A DNA stretch of 64,000 bases from Caldilineaceae bacterium. Its GTDB lineage: Bacteria > Chloroflexota > Anaerolineae > Caldilineales > Caldilineaceae. The stretch is from NCBI GenBank assembly GCA_022824025.1, contig JAJEBF010000004.1:62001-126000 (forward strand). Direction: 5' to 3'. This document shows, piece by piece, positions 1-9,493 of the stretch (its first letter is position 1; every line of letters begins with the position of its first letter). Both the position numbers and the translations under genes were made by a program. The notes below the pieces were generated by a model, which did no database searches, was not told the origin of the DNA, and saw nothing but the letters and a program-made list of their open reading frames with translations.

Positions 1-408
1 CTCTTCATGCGGCCCGACAAGTCTTCGACCGAACGTGTGCAAGGCAGCTATGTCACCGACCCGGAGATCAGGCAGGTGGTGGAATGGTGGCAGGATCGCG
101 AACGGACCGAAAATGCAGAAGGGCCGGCGGTCAAAGTAGCGCCATGGATCGGTCTTTTGGACAGGCTTGACGACGAAGATGAGCTGCTGGCGGAAGCAGA
201 GGACGCCATTCGCGGCCGCAAGGCGATAAGCGCCAGTTTCATACAACGAGAACTGCAGATTGGCTATCCACGCGCCGCGCGGCTGGTCAAGCTGCTCGAG
301 TCAAATGGTCTCGTCAGCGCGGAGCTGGAGGGCGGAAACAAGAGAAGGGTTCTGCGCGATGGCGGCGCCAGTTCGGCTGAGCATGACGAAGAGCTTGAGC
401 AGGTTTAG
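1..408 (+). CDS. ftsK: DNA translocase FtsK/SpoIIIE, C-terminal end (partial)
   Basis: The reading frame is open from base 1, so this is the 3' end of a gene that starts outside the window. About 135 residues are visible. They match the end of the FtsK motor (RVQGSYVTDPEI, then a VVEWW helix) followed by the C-terminal gamma winged-helix domain, seen in SASFIQRELQIGYPRAARLV and LLESNGLVS. In the family the gamma domain reads KOPS-type DNA sequences and directs the hexameric membrane-anchored motor during chromosome segregation at the septum. The tail after the winged helix is acidic (EHDEELEQV). The identification rests on the characteristic gamma-domain pattern. FtsK and SpoIIIE cannot be told apart from this fragment. 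Confidence 0.88.
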   Translation, partial: LFMRPDKSSTERVQGSYVTDPEIRQVVEWWQDRERTENAEGPAVKVAPWIGLLDRLDDEDELLAEAEDAIRGRKAISASFIQRELQIGYPRAARLVKLLESNGLVSAELEGGNKRRVLRDGGASSAEHDEELEQV

Positions 409-524
409 GAGAGCCGTCGCCTCCCTCTCCGCCCAGCATCTCCCGTCCACTTTCGCGTCCATGCTCGTACAGGCGTCAACTCCCTTCCAGATCCCGCGCC
501 TTCACCCATCGAGGAAAGCACAGA

Positions 525-1361
525 ATGCCCTACTCACTTCAGCCCGATGCCATGTATCGCATGCCGACTCACTTTGGGCCCCGAACAGGTCCCCGCCGCG
601 GCCCTGACGGACGCGGGTTCGACTGCGTAAACAGCCCCAAAAGCCTTTCCCACTCTGTCAGTTATCTCACCCGCGCCGAGGCCGTGGAAGCCCTGTTGCC
701 GCCGGGTTTCTCATTGAACGGAGAGCCCGTCGTCACCATCAGCGCAACCTACATGAAGGAGATTGACTGGCTGGCGGGGAGAGGTTACAACACCCTCGGC
801 GCTTCTGTCCCCGTCACCTACAGCGGCCAGGTGGACCGGGTAAGCGGCAGCCTGCTGCTGGTCCTCTGGGAGAATCTGGCCGACCCGATCCTGACCGGCC
901 GCGAGGAGTTGGGCTTTTCCAAAATCTATTGCGAGTTGCCGGAGCCTGTTGTGTACAACGGCGCGGCCCGCTGCGTTGGCAGCTGGCTTGGCTTCCGATT
1001 TCTCGATCTGACAGTGCGCGACCTGACGGAATTGTCGGAAGCGGATATCGCTGACAGTGGAGCGAAGGCCTCGGGAGACGGAACGCTCCATTACAAATAC
1101 ATGCCGCGCACCGGTGAGTGGGGCGCCGCCGACGTCGAATGCGCGGTGCTGACGCCGGCCCATACGCCGAATCGCCGCGTCCTGGCAATGTGGCGCGGCC
1201 AGGGAAACGTGGAATGGCATCGCGCCCGCTGGGAAGACATGCCCACCCAGTACAACATCGTCAACGGGCTGGCCGACCTCGACATCCTGGAATATCGCGG
1301 CGCCGTCGTCACCAAGACTGTCGGCGGCAAAGACCTGAGCGATCAGCGCATCCTGAAATAG
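525..1361 (+). CDS. Acetoacetate decarboxylase family protein
   Basis: This 278-residue protein has the length and fold signature of the acetoacetate decarboxylase (ADC) family. The segment LTGREELGFSK (around residues 123-133) matches the GREELG(F/Y)PK stretch whose lysine forms the Schiff base with acetoacetate; Lys133 is the likely catalytic residue. The Pro usually before this Lys is Ser here, so substrate use may differ. Many homologues outside clostridia are ADC-like enzymes with aldolase/dehydratase activity rather than decarboxylases, so the exact reaction is not assigned. The ATG at 525 follows a GAGGAAAG Shine-Dalgarno. The gene is convergent with the SDR gene downstream. The first 35 residues are rich in Arg and Pro and may be a lineage-specific extension. 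Confidence 0.8.
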   Translation: MPYSLQPDAMYRMPTHFGPRTGPRRGPDGRGFDCVNSPKSLSHSVSYLTRAEAVEALLPPGFSLNGEPVVTISATYMKEIDWLAGRGYNTLGASVPVTYSGQVDRVSGSLLLVLWENLADPILTGREELGFSKIYCELPEPVVYNGAARCVGSWLGFRFLDLTVRDLTELSEADIADSGAKASGDGTLHYKYMPRTGEWGAADVECAVLTPAHTPNRRVLAMWRGQGNVEWHRARWEDMPTQYNIVNGLADLDILEYRGAVVTKTVGGKDLSDQRILK

Positions 1362-1393
1362 GGGACCTGGCATCGCCTTCGCTGCTCGCGCGA

Positions 1394-2224
1394 TCAGCTC
1401 ATCAGCGCCCCGCCGGTAACGGGGATGGCGAGCCCGGTGAGAAAGTCGGCCTCATCCGACGCCAGAAACGCGACGGTGCGCGCCAGGTCTTTGGGTAGGG
1501 CGAGCCGGCCGACCGGCGAACCCGCCCTTGCCCCGGACAGAAGCTCCTCTGTCGCCTGCTCCTCCGTCAACTCCGGATCCATAAGAACACTTGCCATGTG
1601 GCCGACCCGCTCGGTCGTTGTCAGGCTGGGGCAGATTGCGTTGACCGTGATCCCGTGCCCTGCCAGTTCCAGGGCCAGCGACTGCGTCATGCCGATGAGG
1701 CCGAACTTGGAGGAGCAGTAGGCAGCGAAGCGGGCCGCGCCCCGCAGCCCCGCGGCCGAGGACACGTTGATGATGCGCCCGCCTCCGCCGCGGCCCACCA
1801 TATGGCGTCCGACCGCGCGGCTGCATATGAAGGCGCCCTTCAGATTGACGTCAAGAACGCGGTCCCACTCCGCATCGGGCAGATCGATGAGCGGCACTCG
1901 ATCTCCACCTGCCCTGGCGCCCGCGTTGTTGATCAGGATGTCGATCCGCCCAAGCTCCTCCAGCGCGCCTGTCACCGCCTGCTCGACAGAACCCGCGTCG
2001 GTCACGTCGCAGGTCAGCGCCAGCGACCGAGGTCCTATCGCATCGATTTCCGCCTGCAGCGCCGGCAGGCCGCCCCACGCGGCCTCCGCATAGGGCTTCA
2101 GTTGAATGTCTGTGACCACAACATCCGCCCCCTCTTCCGCCAACCGCAGCGCAATCCCTCTGCCAATGCCATGCTCACCCCCTGCGCCCGTGACGAATGC
2201 TACCTTTCCCTTCAGATTGTACAT
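1394..2224 (-). CDS. SDR family NAD(P)-dependent oxidoreductase
   Basis: A 276-residue classical short-chain dehydrogenase/reductase. Visible motifs are the Rossmann glycine motif TGAGGEHGIGRG (residues 12-23), the NNAG motif, the catalytic Ser in NVSSAAG and the YxxxK pair in AAYCSSKFG. A C-terminal PVTGG segment is typical of the family's dinucleotide-binding enzymes. The glycine motif carries an insertion (GGEHG) compared with the usual TGxxxGIG; this form occurs in several SDR subfamilies. An acidic residue after the second beta strand (VVVTDIQ) suggests NAD rather than NADP. GGAG lies 8 bases before the ATG. The substrate cannot be deduced. Confidence 0.9.
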   Translation of the reverse strand: MYNLKGKVAFVTGAGGEHGIGRGIALRLAEEGADVVVTDIQLKPYAEAAWGGLPALQAEIDAIGPRSLALTCDVTDAGSVEQAVTGALEELGRIDILINNAGARAGGDRVPLIDLPDAEWDRVLDVNLKGAFICSRAVGRHMVGRGGGGRIINVSSAAGLRGAARFAAYCSSKFGLIGMTQSLALELAGHGITVNAICPSLTTTERVGHMASVLMDPELTEEQATEELLSGARAGSPVGRLALPKDLARTVAFLASDEADFLTGLAIPVTGGALMS

Positions 2225-2265
2225 TTCTTGTTCTCCAAACCGTGATATATACTATGCTTTCAAAT

Positions 2266-2339
2266 GGGCGGTTAGCTCAGCTGGTTAGAGCGATTCCCTT
2301 ACAAGGAATAGGCCGGCGGTTCGAGTCCGTCACCGCCCA
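2266..2339 (+). tRNA. tRNA-Val (anticodon TAC)
   Basis: A complete cloverleaf can be drawn. The acceptor stem is GGGCGGT/ACCGCCC with discriminator A2339. The D arm is GCTC/GAGC. The anticodon stem ATTCC/GGAAT has the loop CTTACAA with anticodon TAC at 2300-2302. The T arm is GGCGG TTCGAGT CCGTC. The 3' CCA is not encoded, since the genome reads CAG after the discriminator. Weak -10-like boxes (TATACT, TATGCT) lie at about 2248-2258, between the divergent SDR start and the tRNA. Confidence 0.96.
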
Positions 2340-2493
2340 CAGACATCTGAAATTCAGCAAGAGCGCCGGGGTCATGCCGGCTCGTCCAATCCGCGCTACG
2401 CCTGTCACCGTTATGGTGAATTCCCTGCCTGTGTTCCCTTTAGGTAATATGTAGAGTTCTTTCCCTCTCAAGCCGCCTCTGCCCGGTGCCCCG

Positions 2494-3330
2494 ATGATCT
2501 GTCAAAGTTGTGGTCGAGAAGCTGAGCCGGATGCCAAGTTTTGCGTTGAGTGCGGCTCGCCCCTCGTTCTTCGATGTCCAGCTTGCCAGACTCCATTTGA
2601 TTTGGGCAGTCGCTACTGTTCCTTGTGCGGGCGCAGTCTGCCTGAGGCAGTCACACCAGGACAGGGGGAAAACGCGGAGCCGACTTCAGCCCTCACCCTG
2701 GAGCCAGAGCCGGAGCTGGATGACAGGCCGGCGAATACTGTTGTCTTAGATCAGTCAGACCCTTCAGTCCACCCCTGCCCTCGATGCCATCAGGTGAATT
2801 CATCAGACGCAGAATACTGTTATGCATGTGGCATGCCGCTGGAGGACACACGCGATAGGGTCGATGCCGCCCCCGGCGTTGGGACGACATCTCAATTCCA
2901 GGCCGCCGGTTTCTGGATTCGTCTATTGGCCTTTATAGCGGATAACGTTGTTACGACACTCTTGTCCATGTTAGGCGTCATCCTCTACATGTTCTACCTT
3001 GCAGTTACCTCCGGGCTCGACGCCTTGGATTCCATGGAATTCGACTTCTTTGAGAACGTTTCAGTACTCGTTTCATTGGCCTATTTCACACTTGCGGTGG
3101 GTTTCTACGCCACGACAGCGGGAAAGCGTCTATTTGGGCTCTATGTCATTAGAACTGGCGGTGCCAAGGTGGGCATTGGACGTGCGCTGGTCCGGTACCT
3201 TGCGACCGGTATTTCGGCCTTGGTCTTTGGAATCGGATTCCTGATGATCGCCTTCAGAGACGATAAGCGCGGCCTCCATGACCTCATCTGCGATACAGTA
3301 GTAATCCGACGCCGCGGACCCGGCACTTGA
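2494..3330 (+). CDS. Zinc-ribbon RDD family membrane protein
   Basis: This 278-residue protein has two parts. The N-terminal 115 residues hold three zinc-ribbon units made of CxxC pairs (CQSCG/CVECG, CPAC/CSLC, CPRC/CYAC). Residues from about 137 to the end form an RDD domain. That domain has the opening FWIRLLAFIADN with its conserved Arg and Asp, two to three hydrophobic helices, TAGKRLFGL, and the closing DDKRGLHDLICDTVV. RDD proteins are small polytopic membrane proteins proposed to be transporters or accessory proteins; the function here is unknown. The gene overlaps the next start by four bases (TTGA), so the two are translationally coupled, and both carry double zinc ribbons. No clear Shine-Dalgarno precedes the ATG. 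Confidence 0.85.
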   Translation: MICQSCGREAEPDAKFCVECGSPLVLRCPACQTPFDLGSRYCSLCGRSLPEAVTPGQGENAEPTSALTLEPEPELDDRPANTVVLDQSDPSVHPCPRCHQVNSSDAEYCYACGMPLEDTRDRVDAAPGVGTTSQFQAAGFWIRLLAFIADNVVTTLLSMLGVILYMFYLAVTSGLDALDSMEFDFFENVSVLVSLAYFTLAVGFYATTAGKRLFGLYVIRTGGAKVGIGRALVRYLATGISALVFGIGFLMIAFRDDKRGLHDLICDTVVIRRRGPGT

Positions 3331-4181
3331 TTCTCCCACTCCTTCTTGTATCATTCACACCCGGCATCTTCTGGCTCTGGTTCTTCGTTCGCCAGGACAA
3401 GATCCGCCCCGAGCCGCGCCGCCTCATCGCCCTTACGTTTCTGCTTGGCTGCCTCTCAACTATCCCGGCCGGCATCGGCAACTACGTCTTTGGCGCCGAT
3501 ACGATAATGGGGGAGACGCCGGCGCTGGCCAGCGTCGTCACGGCAATGCTGTTTGTCGTCGGCCCGGTTGAGGAGTTGTGCAAGTTTGCGGCCGTCCGTT
3601 TGGGTCCCTACAGATCACTGTATTTCGATGAACCCAGTGACGGCCTGGTCTACGCCTTTGCCGCCAGTCTGGGGTTTGCCTCGCTCGAAAACCTCTTCTA
3701 CGTCTTTCAATACGGACCGGCAGTCATGCTTCTGCGCGCGCCTCTTAGCACGGTCGGGCACCTGGCCTTTGGCAGTATCTGGGGATACGCCCTTGGTCAG
3801 TTTTACGTTTCTGATGGGCGGCGGCGATCATTTCTCATTGGATCGATTGCCCTGGCCGCTGGCGCGCACGCCTTGTTTAACGTCCTGGTCTTTTCTTTTC
3901 CAGTCGGCGCCGTTGCCCTGACCGTGATCGGCGGAATCTGGAGTTTTCGAGCCATCCGCCGAGGTCAGAAGGACTCCCCTTTTCGCTTTCGCAGAAACTA
4001 TCCTCAGATCCACTGCCAAAACTGCGGCGAGGCCATGAGCGCCTTCAACCGCTTCTGCACAAAGTGCGGCGCGCCCCGCCCCGACGGCCTTGCGCCAGTC
4101 GTCTGCAGCAACTGCGGCAGCCGGAATCGGCCCGAGGCAGCCTTCTGCACAGGCTGCGGGGACCAGTTCATGAAAGGATGA
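3327..4181 (+). CDS. PrsW-like intramembrane metalloprotease with C-terminal zinc ribbons
   Basis: A 284-residue polytopic protein that starts with TTG inside the stop of the previous gene. It carries the PrsW signature blocks: GPVEELCKF (paired glutamates), a SLENLFYV block, GHLAFGSIWGYALG and AGAHALFNVL. The His/Glu residues in these blocks are the expected metal ligands of this glutamic/metallo-protease superfamily. The C-terminal 55 residues add two zinc ribbons (CQNCG/CTKCG and CSNCG/CTGCG) on a soluble tail, probably cytoplasmic. PrsW of Bacillus cleaves the anti-sigma factor RsiW; no anti-sigma gene is adjacent here, so the substrate is unknown. The coupled zinc-ribbon RDD protein is a plausible partner. 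Confidence 0.85.
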   Translation: MILPLLLVSFTPGIFWLWFFVRQDKIRPEPRRLIALTFLLGCLSTIPAGIGNYVFGADTIMGETPALASVVTAMLFVVGPVEELCKFAAVRLGPYRSLYFDEPSDGLVYAFAASLGFASLENLFYVFQYGPAVMLLRAPLSTVGHLAFGSIWGYALGQFYVSDGRRRSFLIGSIALAAGAHALFNVLVFSFPVGAVALTVIGGIWSFRAIRRGQKDSPFRFRRNYPQIHCQNCGEAMSAFNRFCTKCGAPRPDGLAPVVCSNCGSRNRPEAAFCTGCGDQFMKG

Positions 4182-4187
4182 CGCAGT

Positions 4188-5258
4188 TCAGGGCAGCAGC
4201 GGCACCGTCCGTTTCTCTCTCGCGCTGAGCAGGGCAGAATCGACGATCTGCTGTCCTATCCTGCAAATTGCTGGCGATAGCGGACCCTCCGGCGCCAGGC
4301 CAGTGTCGAGGCAGTGAATGAAGTACTGGATTACGTCCTGGTGGGGTGGCGACAGCCGGTCCACCGGCTGGTCGAATCCCTCCGGGCGGTCATGGGTCTG
4401 GACGCGCACCGTGTCCTCATAGTCGTAACTGCTAATCGTCCCGTCGCTTCCCTTCAGCACAAACCCGCACTTGGGCTGGGGCTGCAAGGTCCAGGGATCG
4501 GTAAACGTGCCCCAGCGCGTCTCAAATTTGGAAAGCCCGAAAGCGTACCTGCAGATGGTGATACTGTGCTCGTCCACCTCCAGTCCGGCCGGCTCGTCTA
4601 CCACCGTCGTCACCTCCAGCGGCGCGCGCCCGTCCAGATACCATGTCCCCAGCGTTACGCCGTAGCCAAGGTAATCCAGCAGCGAGCCGCCGCCCTCCGC
4701 CTTCTGGTAGAACCAGCTCTCGCCCTTGCGTTGACGGTACTCCTCGTCAGTCTCCTCCTTGTCGGCCACATGAAATAGCGGGCCCCGATTGCCGTCGTAA
4801 TAGTGTACCTCTATCAGTTCCCCGATCGTCCCTTCCTCCAGGAGCCGTTTGGCCGTCACATGACAGGGATACCAGCGCAGCGGCCAGTTGATGATGAACT
4901 GGCGCTGCGTCTTCGCCATCGCCGTAATCATCCTGTCGGCGGCGGCAAGATCCGCCGCGAATGGCTTCTCCAGCAACACATGCACGTCGTACGCCGCGAC
5001 CCTTTCGACCCAAATGGCGTGGCTCGCCGTTGAAGGGCACAGTATCACGATCTCCGGTCTCGCCTTTTCCATGCATTCCCGGTAGTCGGTAAAGACTCGA
5101 TCCGAAGGAATATCGAAGTTGCTGATCACGGATGACATCCGCTCCCTGTCCTTGTGGCTGACGCCTACGACTTCCACATCGGGATGTTCATGGCACAGGC
5201 GCAGGAGATCGCCCATATGCGAGTGATCGAAGTTTATCCCGGCAACTTTCCAGGTCAT
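4188..5258 (-). CDS. Gfo/Idh/MocA family oxidoreductase
   Basis: A 356-residue two-domain dehydrogenase. The N-terminal Rossmann domain has a degraded glycine motif (VAGINFDHSHMGDLL) and runs through VILCPSTASHA to the family hallmark EKPF at about residue 97, whose Lys is catalytic. The C-terminal alpha/beta domain starts near GTIGELIEVHYYDGN. The Asp/His replacements in the glycine loop (FDHSHMG) are seen in a subset of this family and may point to an unusual cofactor loop. Family members oxidise or reduce sugars, inositols and related polyols with NAD(P). The AAGGAG Shine-Dalgarno is 8-9 bases upstream of the ATG. The gene is divergent from nadE. Confidence 0.85.
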   Translation of the reverse strand: MTWKVAGINFDHSHMGDLLRLCHEHPDVEVVGVSHKDRERMSSVISNFDIPSDRVFTDYRECMEKARPEIVILCPSTASHAIWVERVAAYDVHVLLEKPFAADLAAADRMITAMAKTQRQFIINWPLRWYPCHVTAKRLLEEGTIGELIEVHYYDGNRGPLFHVADKEETDEEYRQRKGESWFYQKAEGGGSLLDYLGYGVTLGTWYLDGRAPLEVTTVVDEPAGLEVDEHSITICRYAFGLSKFETRWGTFTDPWTLQPQPKCGFVLKGSDGTISSYDYEDTVRVQTHDRPEGFDQPVDRLSPPHQDVIQYFIHCLDTGLAPEGPLSPAICRIGQQIVDSALLSAREKRTVPLLP

Positions 5259-5595
5259 CTATTCGTCTCCTTTTCTGTGGGCCCTTCAAGTAAAAGGCAC
5301 AGCGCGCCCGCCGCCGCGGACGACCAATCAGTGAGCCGGCCATAGGGGCTCCCTCACCATTGAGGCAGGGCCGGGAATCTCGGGACAAGCAATTTCGAGG
5401 AACAAGGAGAGCCAGAGAACCCTCTGATTGCCTCGCTCGCCTCAGTTAATTCGCCATTTCAGAATCGTACCATAGGGCCGCCGCGAGCGGACTCCAGATT
5501 GGATGTCTTGCCCAGGCCGCCCGTTTCCAAGATAATAGGATACGGTTCGCTTTCAATAACGGCTTCAGGAAAGGAAGGGAGTCTTACAAACCGCC
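5259..5595. other. Divergent intergenic region
   Basis: This 337-base gap separates the minus-strand Gfo/Idh/MocA gene from nadE. It holds the Shine-Dalgarno of the former (CTCCTTTT on the plus strand next to 5258) and a probable nadE promoter at 5508-5536, listed separately. No small gene, RNA or long repeat was recognised. Confidence 0.6.
5508..5536 (+). promoter_or_regulatory. Probable sigma-70-type promoter of nadE
   Basis: A -35 box TTGCCC (5508-5513) and a -10 box GATAAT (5531-5536) are separated by exactly 17 bases. The predicted start is near 5543, about 50 bases upstream of the nadE ATG. The -10 matches 5 of 6 consensus bases and the -35 matches 3 of 6. Confidence 0.5.
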
Positions 5596-7746
5596 ATGAC
5601 CGACTCCTTCTATTCGATCTATCGTCACGGCTTCGTTCGCGTCGCGGTCTGCGTTCCCCACGTGCGCGTCGCGGACCCCTCGTTCAATGCCGCCCGGACG
5701 TCCGGTCTGGCCGAACAGGCTTCAGAGGCGGGCGCCGCCGTCGCTCTCTTCCCAGAGCTGGGCATCTCCTCCTATGCCATCGACGACCTGCTCCAGCAGG
5801 AGGCCCTTCTGGACGGCGTGCTGGCTGGGATTGCGCGGGTCACCGAAGCCAGCAGGCAGCTGAATCCAATTCTGCTGATAGGGGCTCCCCTCCGATTCGA
5901 GAACCGCCTGTTCAACTGCGCGGTCATCATCTATCGGGGCCGTGTTCTGGGCGTCGTACCCAAGACCTATCTTCCCAGCTACCGTGAATTCTACGAAACC
6001 CGCCAGTTCAGTTCCGCACGCCACGCGGTCGGCAAGACCGTACAGTTCCAAGGGGAGACGGTTCCATTTGGCAGCGACCTCCTCTTTCGCGCGCAACTGA
6101 CACCAGACAACCTGCAGCCTGAAGGGCTCGGGAATTCCGACCCGAAAGCCGCTCGCGAATTCGTTCTCCACGTCGAGATTTGCGAGGATGTCTGGACCCC
6201 AATCCCGCCGAGCTCCCACGCCGCCCTGGCCGGCGCGACCGTTCTGGCCAACCTCTCGGCCTCAAACATCACCATCGGCAAGTCCCACTACCGCAAGGAT
6301 CTGTGCGCCAGCCAGTCGGGCAAATGCATCGCCGCCTACCTTTACTCCGCGGCCGGACCCGGCGAGTCGACCACAGACCTGGCCTGGGACGGCCACGCGC
6401 TGATTTACGAAGACGGCGACCTGCTGGCCGAATCAGAACGCTTTGCCGACAACGAGCAGATCATCACCGCCGACATCGACACCGAACGACTGGCGCAGAG
6501 CCGCATGAGACAGACCAGTTTCAATGATGCCGCGGCTCTCCACCGTAAAGACCTCGAGACGATACGGACCGTGGCGTTCGACTTCCATCCGCCGTCCGAA
6601 ACCGGTGGGCCCGAAAGGGACAGCGGGGAGTCCTGGCCGGTTCGCGTCGACAGGCTCCATCGCGATATTGAGCGCTTTCCCTTTGTCCCCAGCGACAGGG
6701 TGAGACGGGATGAACAGGCCTTCGAGGCCTACAACATCCAGGTGCACGGCCTGATGCAGCGGCTCCGCGCCACGGGAATCAAGAAGGTCGTGGTCGGCAT
6801 CTCTGGCGGCCTGGATTCCACACAGGCCCTAATCGTCGCAGCCCGCACCATGGACCGTCTGAAGCTGCCCCGAACCAATATCCTCGCTTACACGATGCCG
6901 GGTTTCGCCACCAGTTCCAACACGCGCGCCAACGCCCACCGCCTGATGGATGCGCTCGGCGTCCGCGCGCACGAGCTCGACATTCGGCCTTCGGCCATGC
7001 AGATGTTTCGGGACATCGGCCACCCGTTCGCGGAGGAGGATCCGGAGTACGACATCACCTTCGAAAATGTGCAGGCCGGCGAGCGCACGAGCCATCTCTT
7101 CCGTCTGGCAAACTATAACGACGCGCTGGTGTTGGGCACTGGCGACCTGAGTGAACTGGCGCTCGGCTGGGCCACGTACGGCGTCGGTGACCAAATGAGC
7201 CACTATAATGTCAATGCCTCTGTTCCCAAGACGCTCATCCAACACCTGATCCGCTGGGTGATCGCTACATCGCAGTTTGACGATGACGCCAGCAACGTGC
7301 TTCAGTCGATTCTGGATACGGAGATTTCGCCGGAGTTGGTGCCTGGAGACGGGTCGGCGGAAGGACCGGCGCAGTCAACCGAGGCCAAGATCGGCCCCTA
7401 CGAGTTGCAGGACTTCTTCCTATACTACATCTCCCGCTACGGCTTCCGGCCAAGCAAAGTTGCGTTCATGGCGCTTCAAGCCTGGGGCGACCGCACAGCG
7501 GGACAGTGGCCGGAGTTTCTCCCCGCCCACAAGCGCAATCAGTACGGCCTGTCGGAAATAAGGAAGTGGCTGGAGCTGTTCCTCTTTCGCTTCTTCCAGA
7601 TCAGCCAGTTCAAACGGACGGCCGTTCCCAACGGCCCCAAGGTGGGCAGCGGCGGCTCACTCAGCCCGCGAGGGGACTGGCGCGCGCCCAGTGATTCCTC
7701 CGCTGCGGCCTGGCTGACAGAGTTGCGGCAAAATGTGCCGGATTAG
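5596..7746 (+). CDS. nadE: Glutamine-dependent NAD(+) synthetase
   Basis: This 716-residue enzyme catalyses the last step of NAD synthesis, amidating deamido-NAD with ammonia released from glutamine. The N-terminal nitrilase-type glutaminase domain shows the Glu-Lys-Cys triad: E54 in [10 protein letters not shown]123 in [14 protein letters not shown] and C196 in EICEDVW. The synthetase domain has the PP-loop SGGLDS at 403-408 and the family blocks [11 protein letters not shown] and [14 protein letters not shown]. The length fits the large two-domain bacterial form that channels ammonia internally. The last 40 residues are low in complexity and follow the usual [11 protein letters not shown] end. 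A GGGAG stretch lies about 15 bases upstream of the ATG, rather far. The gene ends 20 bases from the convergent helicase gene. Confidence 0.95.
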   Translation: MTDSFYSIYRHGFVRVAVCVPHVRVADPSFNAARTSGLAEQASEAGAAVALFPELGISSYAIDDLLQQEALLDGVLAGIARVTEASRQLNPILLIGAPLRFENRLFNCAVIIYRGRVLGVVPKTYLPSYREFYETRQFSSARHAVGKTVQFQGETVPFGSDLLFRAQLTPDNLQPEGLGNSDPKAAREFVLHVEICEDVWTPIPPSSHAALAGATVLANLSASNITIGKSHYRKDLCASQSGKCIAAYLYSAAGPGESTTDLAWDGHALIYEDGDLLAESERFADNEQIITADIDTERLAQSRMRQTSFNDAAALHRKDLETIRTVAFDFHPPSETGGPERDSGESWPVRVDRLHRDIERFPFVPSDRVRRDEQAFEAYNIQVHGLMQRLRATGIKKVVVGISGGLDSTQALIVAARTMDRLKLPRTNILAYTMPGFATSSNTRANAHRLMDALGVRAHELDIRPSAMQMFRDIGHPFAEEDPEYDITFENVQAGERTSHLFRLANYNDALVLGTGDLSELALGWATYGVGDQMSHYNVNASVPKTLIQHLIRWVIATSQFDDDASNVLQSILDTEISPELVPGDGSAEGPAQSTEAKIGPYELQDFFLYYISRYGFRPSKVAFMALQAWGDRTAGQWPEFLPAHKRNQYGLSEIRKWLELFLFRFFQISQFKRTAVPNGPKVGSGGSLSPRGDWRAPSDSSAAAWLTELRQNVPD

Positions 7747-7766
7747 GGGTCTGAAATGACTGAGAC

Positions 7767-9302
7767 TCACCGGCGGCGGTTGCGCGGGCGTCGAGTGCGG
7801 CTGCGGCGCCGTCTTTGCCGGCCTTGCGAATCCGGCTTTTCAGCCTGCTTTTGCTCTGGCAAGGCGGGCGGCGCGTGCAGTGAATCCTGATAGAAGTCGT
7901 CAATGATCATCGCCAGCAGGGTCTGGCCTTCGTCAGATTCCATCCACTCGTCAATCAGTGGCTTGAACCTGCGCATCCGCTCGCTCTGCAAATTGTCCCG
8001 ACCGCGTAACTTGGCCTCCAGCAGGGAGGTAACCCGCTCGGACACCACAGAAGCGACTTCCTCGTCTGTAGGGAGCTTCCGTTCCTCCAACGGAATGCTG
8101 TAGCGCTTGGCGATTCGCTCCATCTGCATGCGCTCATCGAAGGAAGCTGTCAGAGACATCGCCGCGCCGGATGCCCCGGCGCGGGCTGTGCGACCGGCGC
8201 GGTGTATGTAGGATTCCGGATCTTCCGGGGGTTCATACTGGAACACATGCGAGAGTTCCGGTATGTCAATGCCACGCGCCGCCACATCGGTCGCCACCAG
8301 CAAACGTAGCTTTCCTTCCCGCACGCGGCGCAGTACCCCTTCCCGCTCCTTCTGGCTCAGGTCTGAGCTGAGTCGGTCGGCATCGTAACCGAACCGCTGG
8401 AGGACGATCGTCACATAATCAACAGTCCGGCGCGTGTTGCAGAAAACGAGCGCAGCCACCGGGTTTTCCACCTCGATCAGCCGCACAAGGGCCCGGTCCT
8501 TTTTCATCCCTGGATCTGCATAGAGGATATGTTCGGCTTCGGCAACGTGTACGCGGTCCCGGCTCAGGCTGAGAAAATCGGGCTCCGTCAGAAACTGCTG
8601 AGCCAGGCGCAGCACGTGCGCGGGAAAGGTAGCCGAAAACATGGAGCCCTTGATAGGCCCTGAAGGCAGATAGGTCTGCACCTGAACCATGTCCGGGTAG
8701 AAACCCATCGACAACATACGGTCCGCTTCGTCAAAAACGAGATGATGCAGGTGATCCAGGCGCATCGTGCGCTGCAGCAGATGGTCGAGGATGCGACCGG
8801 GCGTGCCGATTACCAACTGCGCGCCGTCACGCAGGGCGGAAATCTGAGGGCCGTAGCCGACCCCCCCGTAGACCGCGACACTGCTGACCCCTGCGGCTTT
8901 CCCCAGAATTGCGGCCTCTTTCGAAACCTGTAGCGCCAGCTCCCTTGTCGGGACCAGAATCAGCGCCTGGCAGACCCGCCTGCTCGAATCAATCTGATGG
9001 AGGATCGGGAGCAGAAACGCGCCTGTTTTGCCGCTTCCCGTGCGCGATTGGACCATCAGGTCCCGCCCGGCCAGGAGGTAGGGAATCGCTTTGGCCTGAA
9101 CAGGCATCAGCTTCGTCCAGCCGGCGGCAGCGGCTGCCCTTTGCGCCGCTTCAGGCAATTCGTTCAGGTCGATTGGGGGCAAGGCATTCTCCGGCTCGAC
9201 CAGGTCCGAGGGGTTGACATGTTGGTCGAAGTCGCTCCGGCCGCGTGTAGACTGCGACTCCCGAGGCTCTGCTTGAAGGTTCTCTTTAGAATCTGGCGGC
9301 AT
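7767..9302 (-). CDS. DEAD/DEAH-box ATP-dependent RNA helicase
   Basis: A 511-residue superfamily-2 helicase. It has a Q-motif (around GWTKLMPVQAKAIP), motif I SRTGSGKT (86-93), Ia PTRELA, Ib TPGR, DEAD at 191-194, SAT at 223-225, and in the second RecA domain VFCNT, ATDVAARGIDIP and HRAGRTARAG. The tail ends in an Arg-rich stretch (RRRRSRTRRPRNRRR), likely an RNA-binding extension as in RhlE/CsdA-like proteins. It probably remodels RNA during ribosome assembly or mRNA decay. The N-terminal 40 residues are charged and probably disordered. The exact paralogue (rhlE, csdA, deaD) cannot be fixed. Confidence 0.93.
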   Translation of the reverse strand: MPPDSKENLQAEPRESQSTRGRSDFDQHVNPSDLVEPENALPPIDLNELPEAAQRAAAAAGWTKLMPVQAKAIPYLLAGRDLMVQSRTGSGKTGAFLLPILHQIDSSRRVCQALILVPTRELALQVSKEAAILGKAAGVSSVAVYGGVGYGPQISALRDGAQLVIGTPGRILDHLLQRTMRLDHLHHLVFDEADRMLSMGFYPDMVQVQTYLPSGPIKGSMFSATFPAHVLRLAQQFLTEPDFLSLSRDRVHVAEAEHILYADPGMKKDRALVRLIEVENPVAALVFCNTRRTVDYVTIVLQRFGYDADRLSSDLSQKEREGVLRRVREGKLRLLVATDVAARGIDIPELSHVFQYEPPEDPESYIHRAGRTARAGASGAAMSLTASFDERMQMERIAKRYSIPLEERKLPTDEEVASVVSERVTSLLEAKLRGRDNLQSERMRRFKPLIDEWMESDEGQTLLAMIIDDFYQDSLHAPPALPEQKQAEKPDSQGRQRRRRSRTRRPRNRRR

Positions 9303-9493
9303 AAAATCCTTACTTTTCCTTGGTTTCTAATCCTGTTGGCGCTTATATACTGCGCCATTACGTTGCCCCATTCTACTTGGTTCCCTGAATGATCCATAGA
9401 ATCAGAGGGGACCGAATGGCTCACAGGATAGAGGAGTGGCTCTGATTTGAATGGCAGGAGCTGGGATAGACCGTTGCCGCGGCCCCTTTTTGT

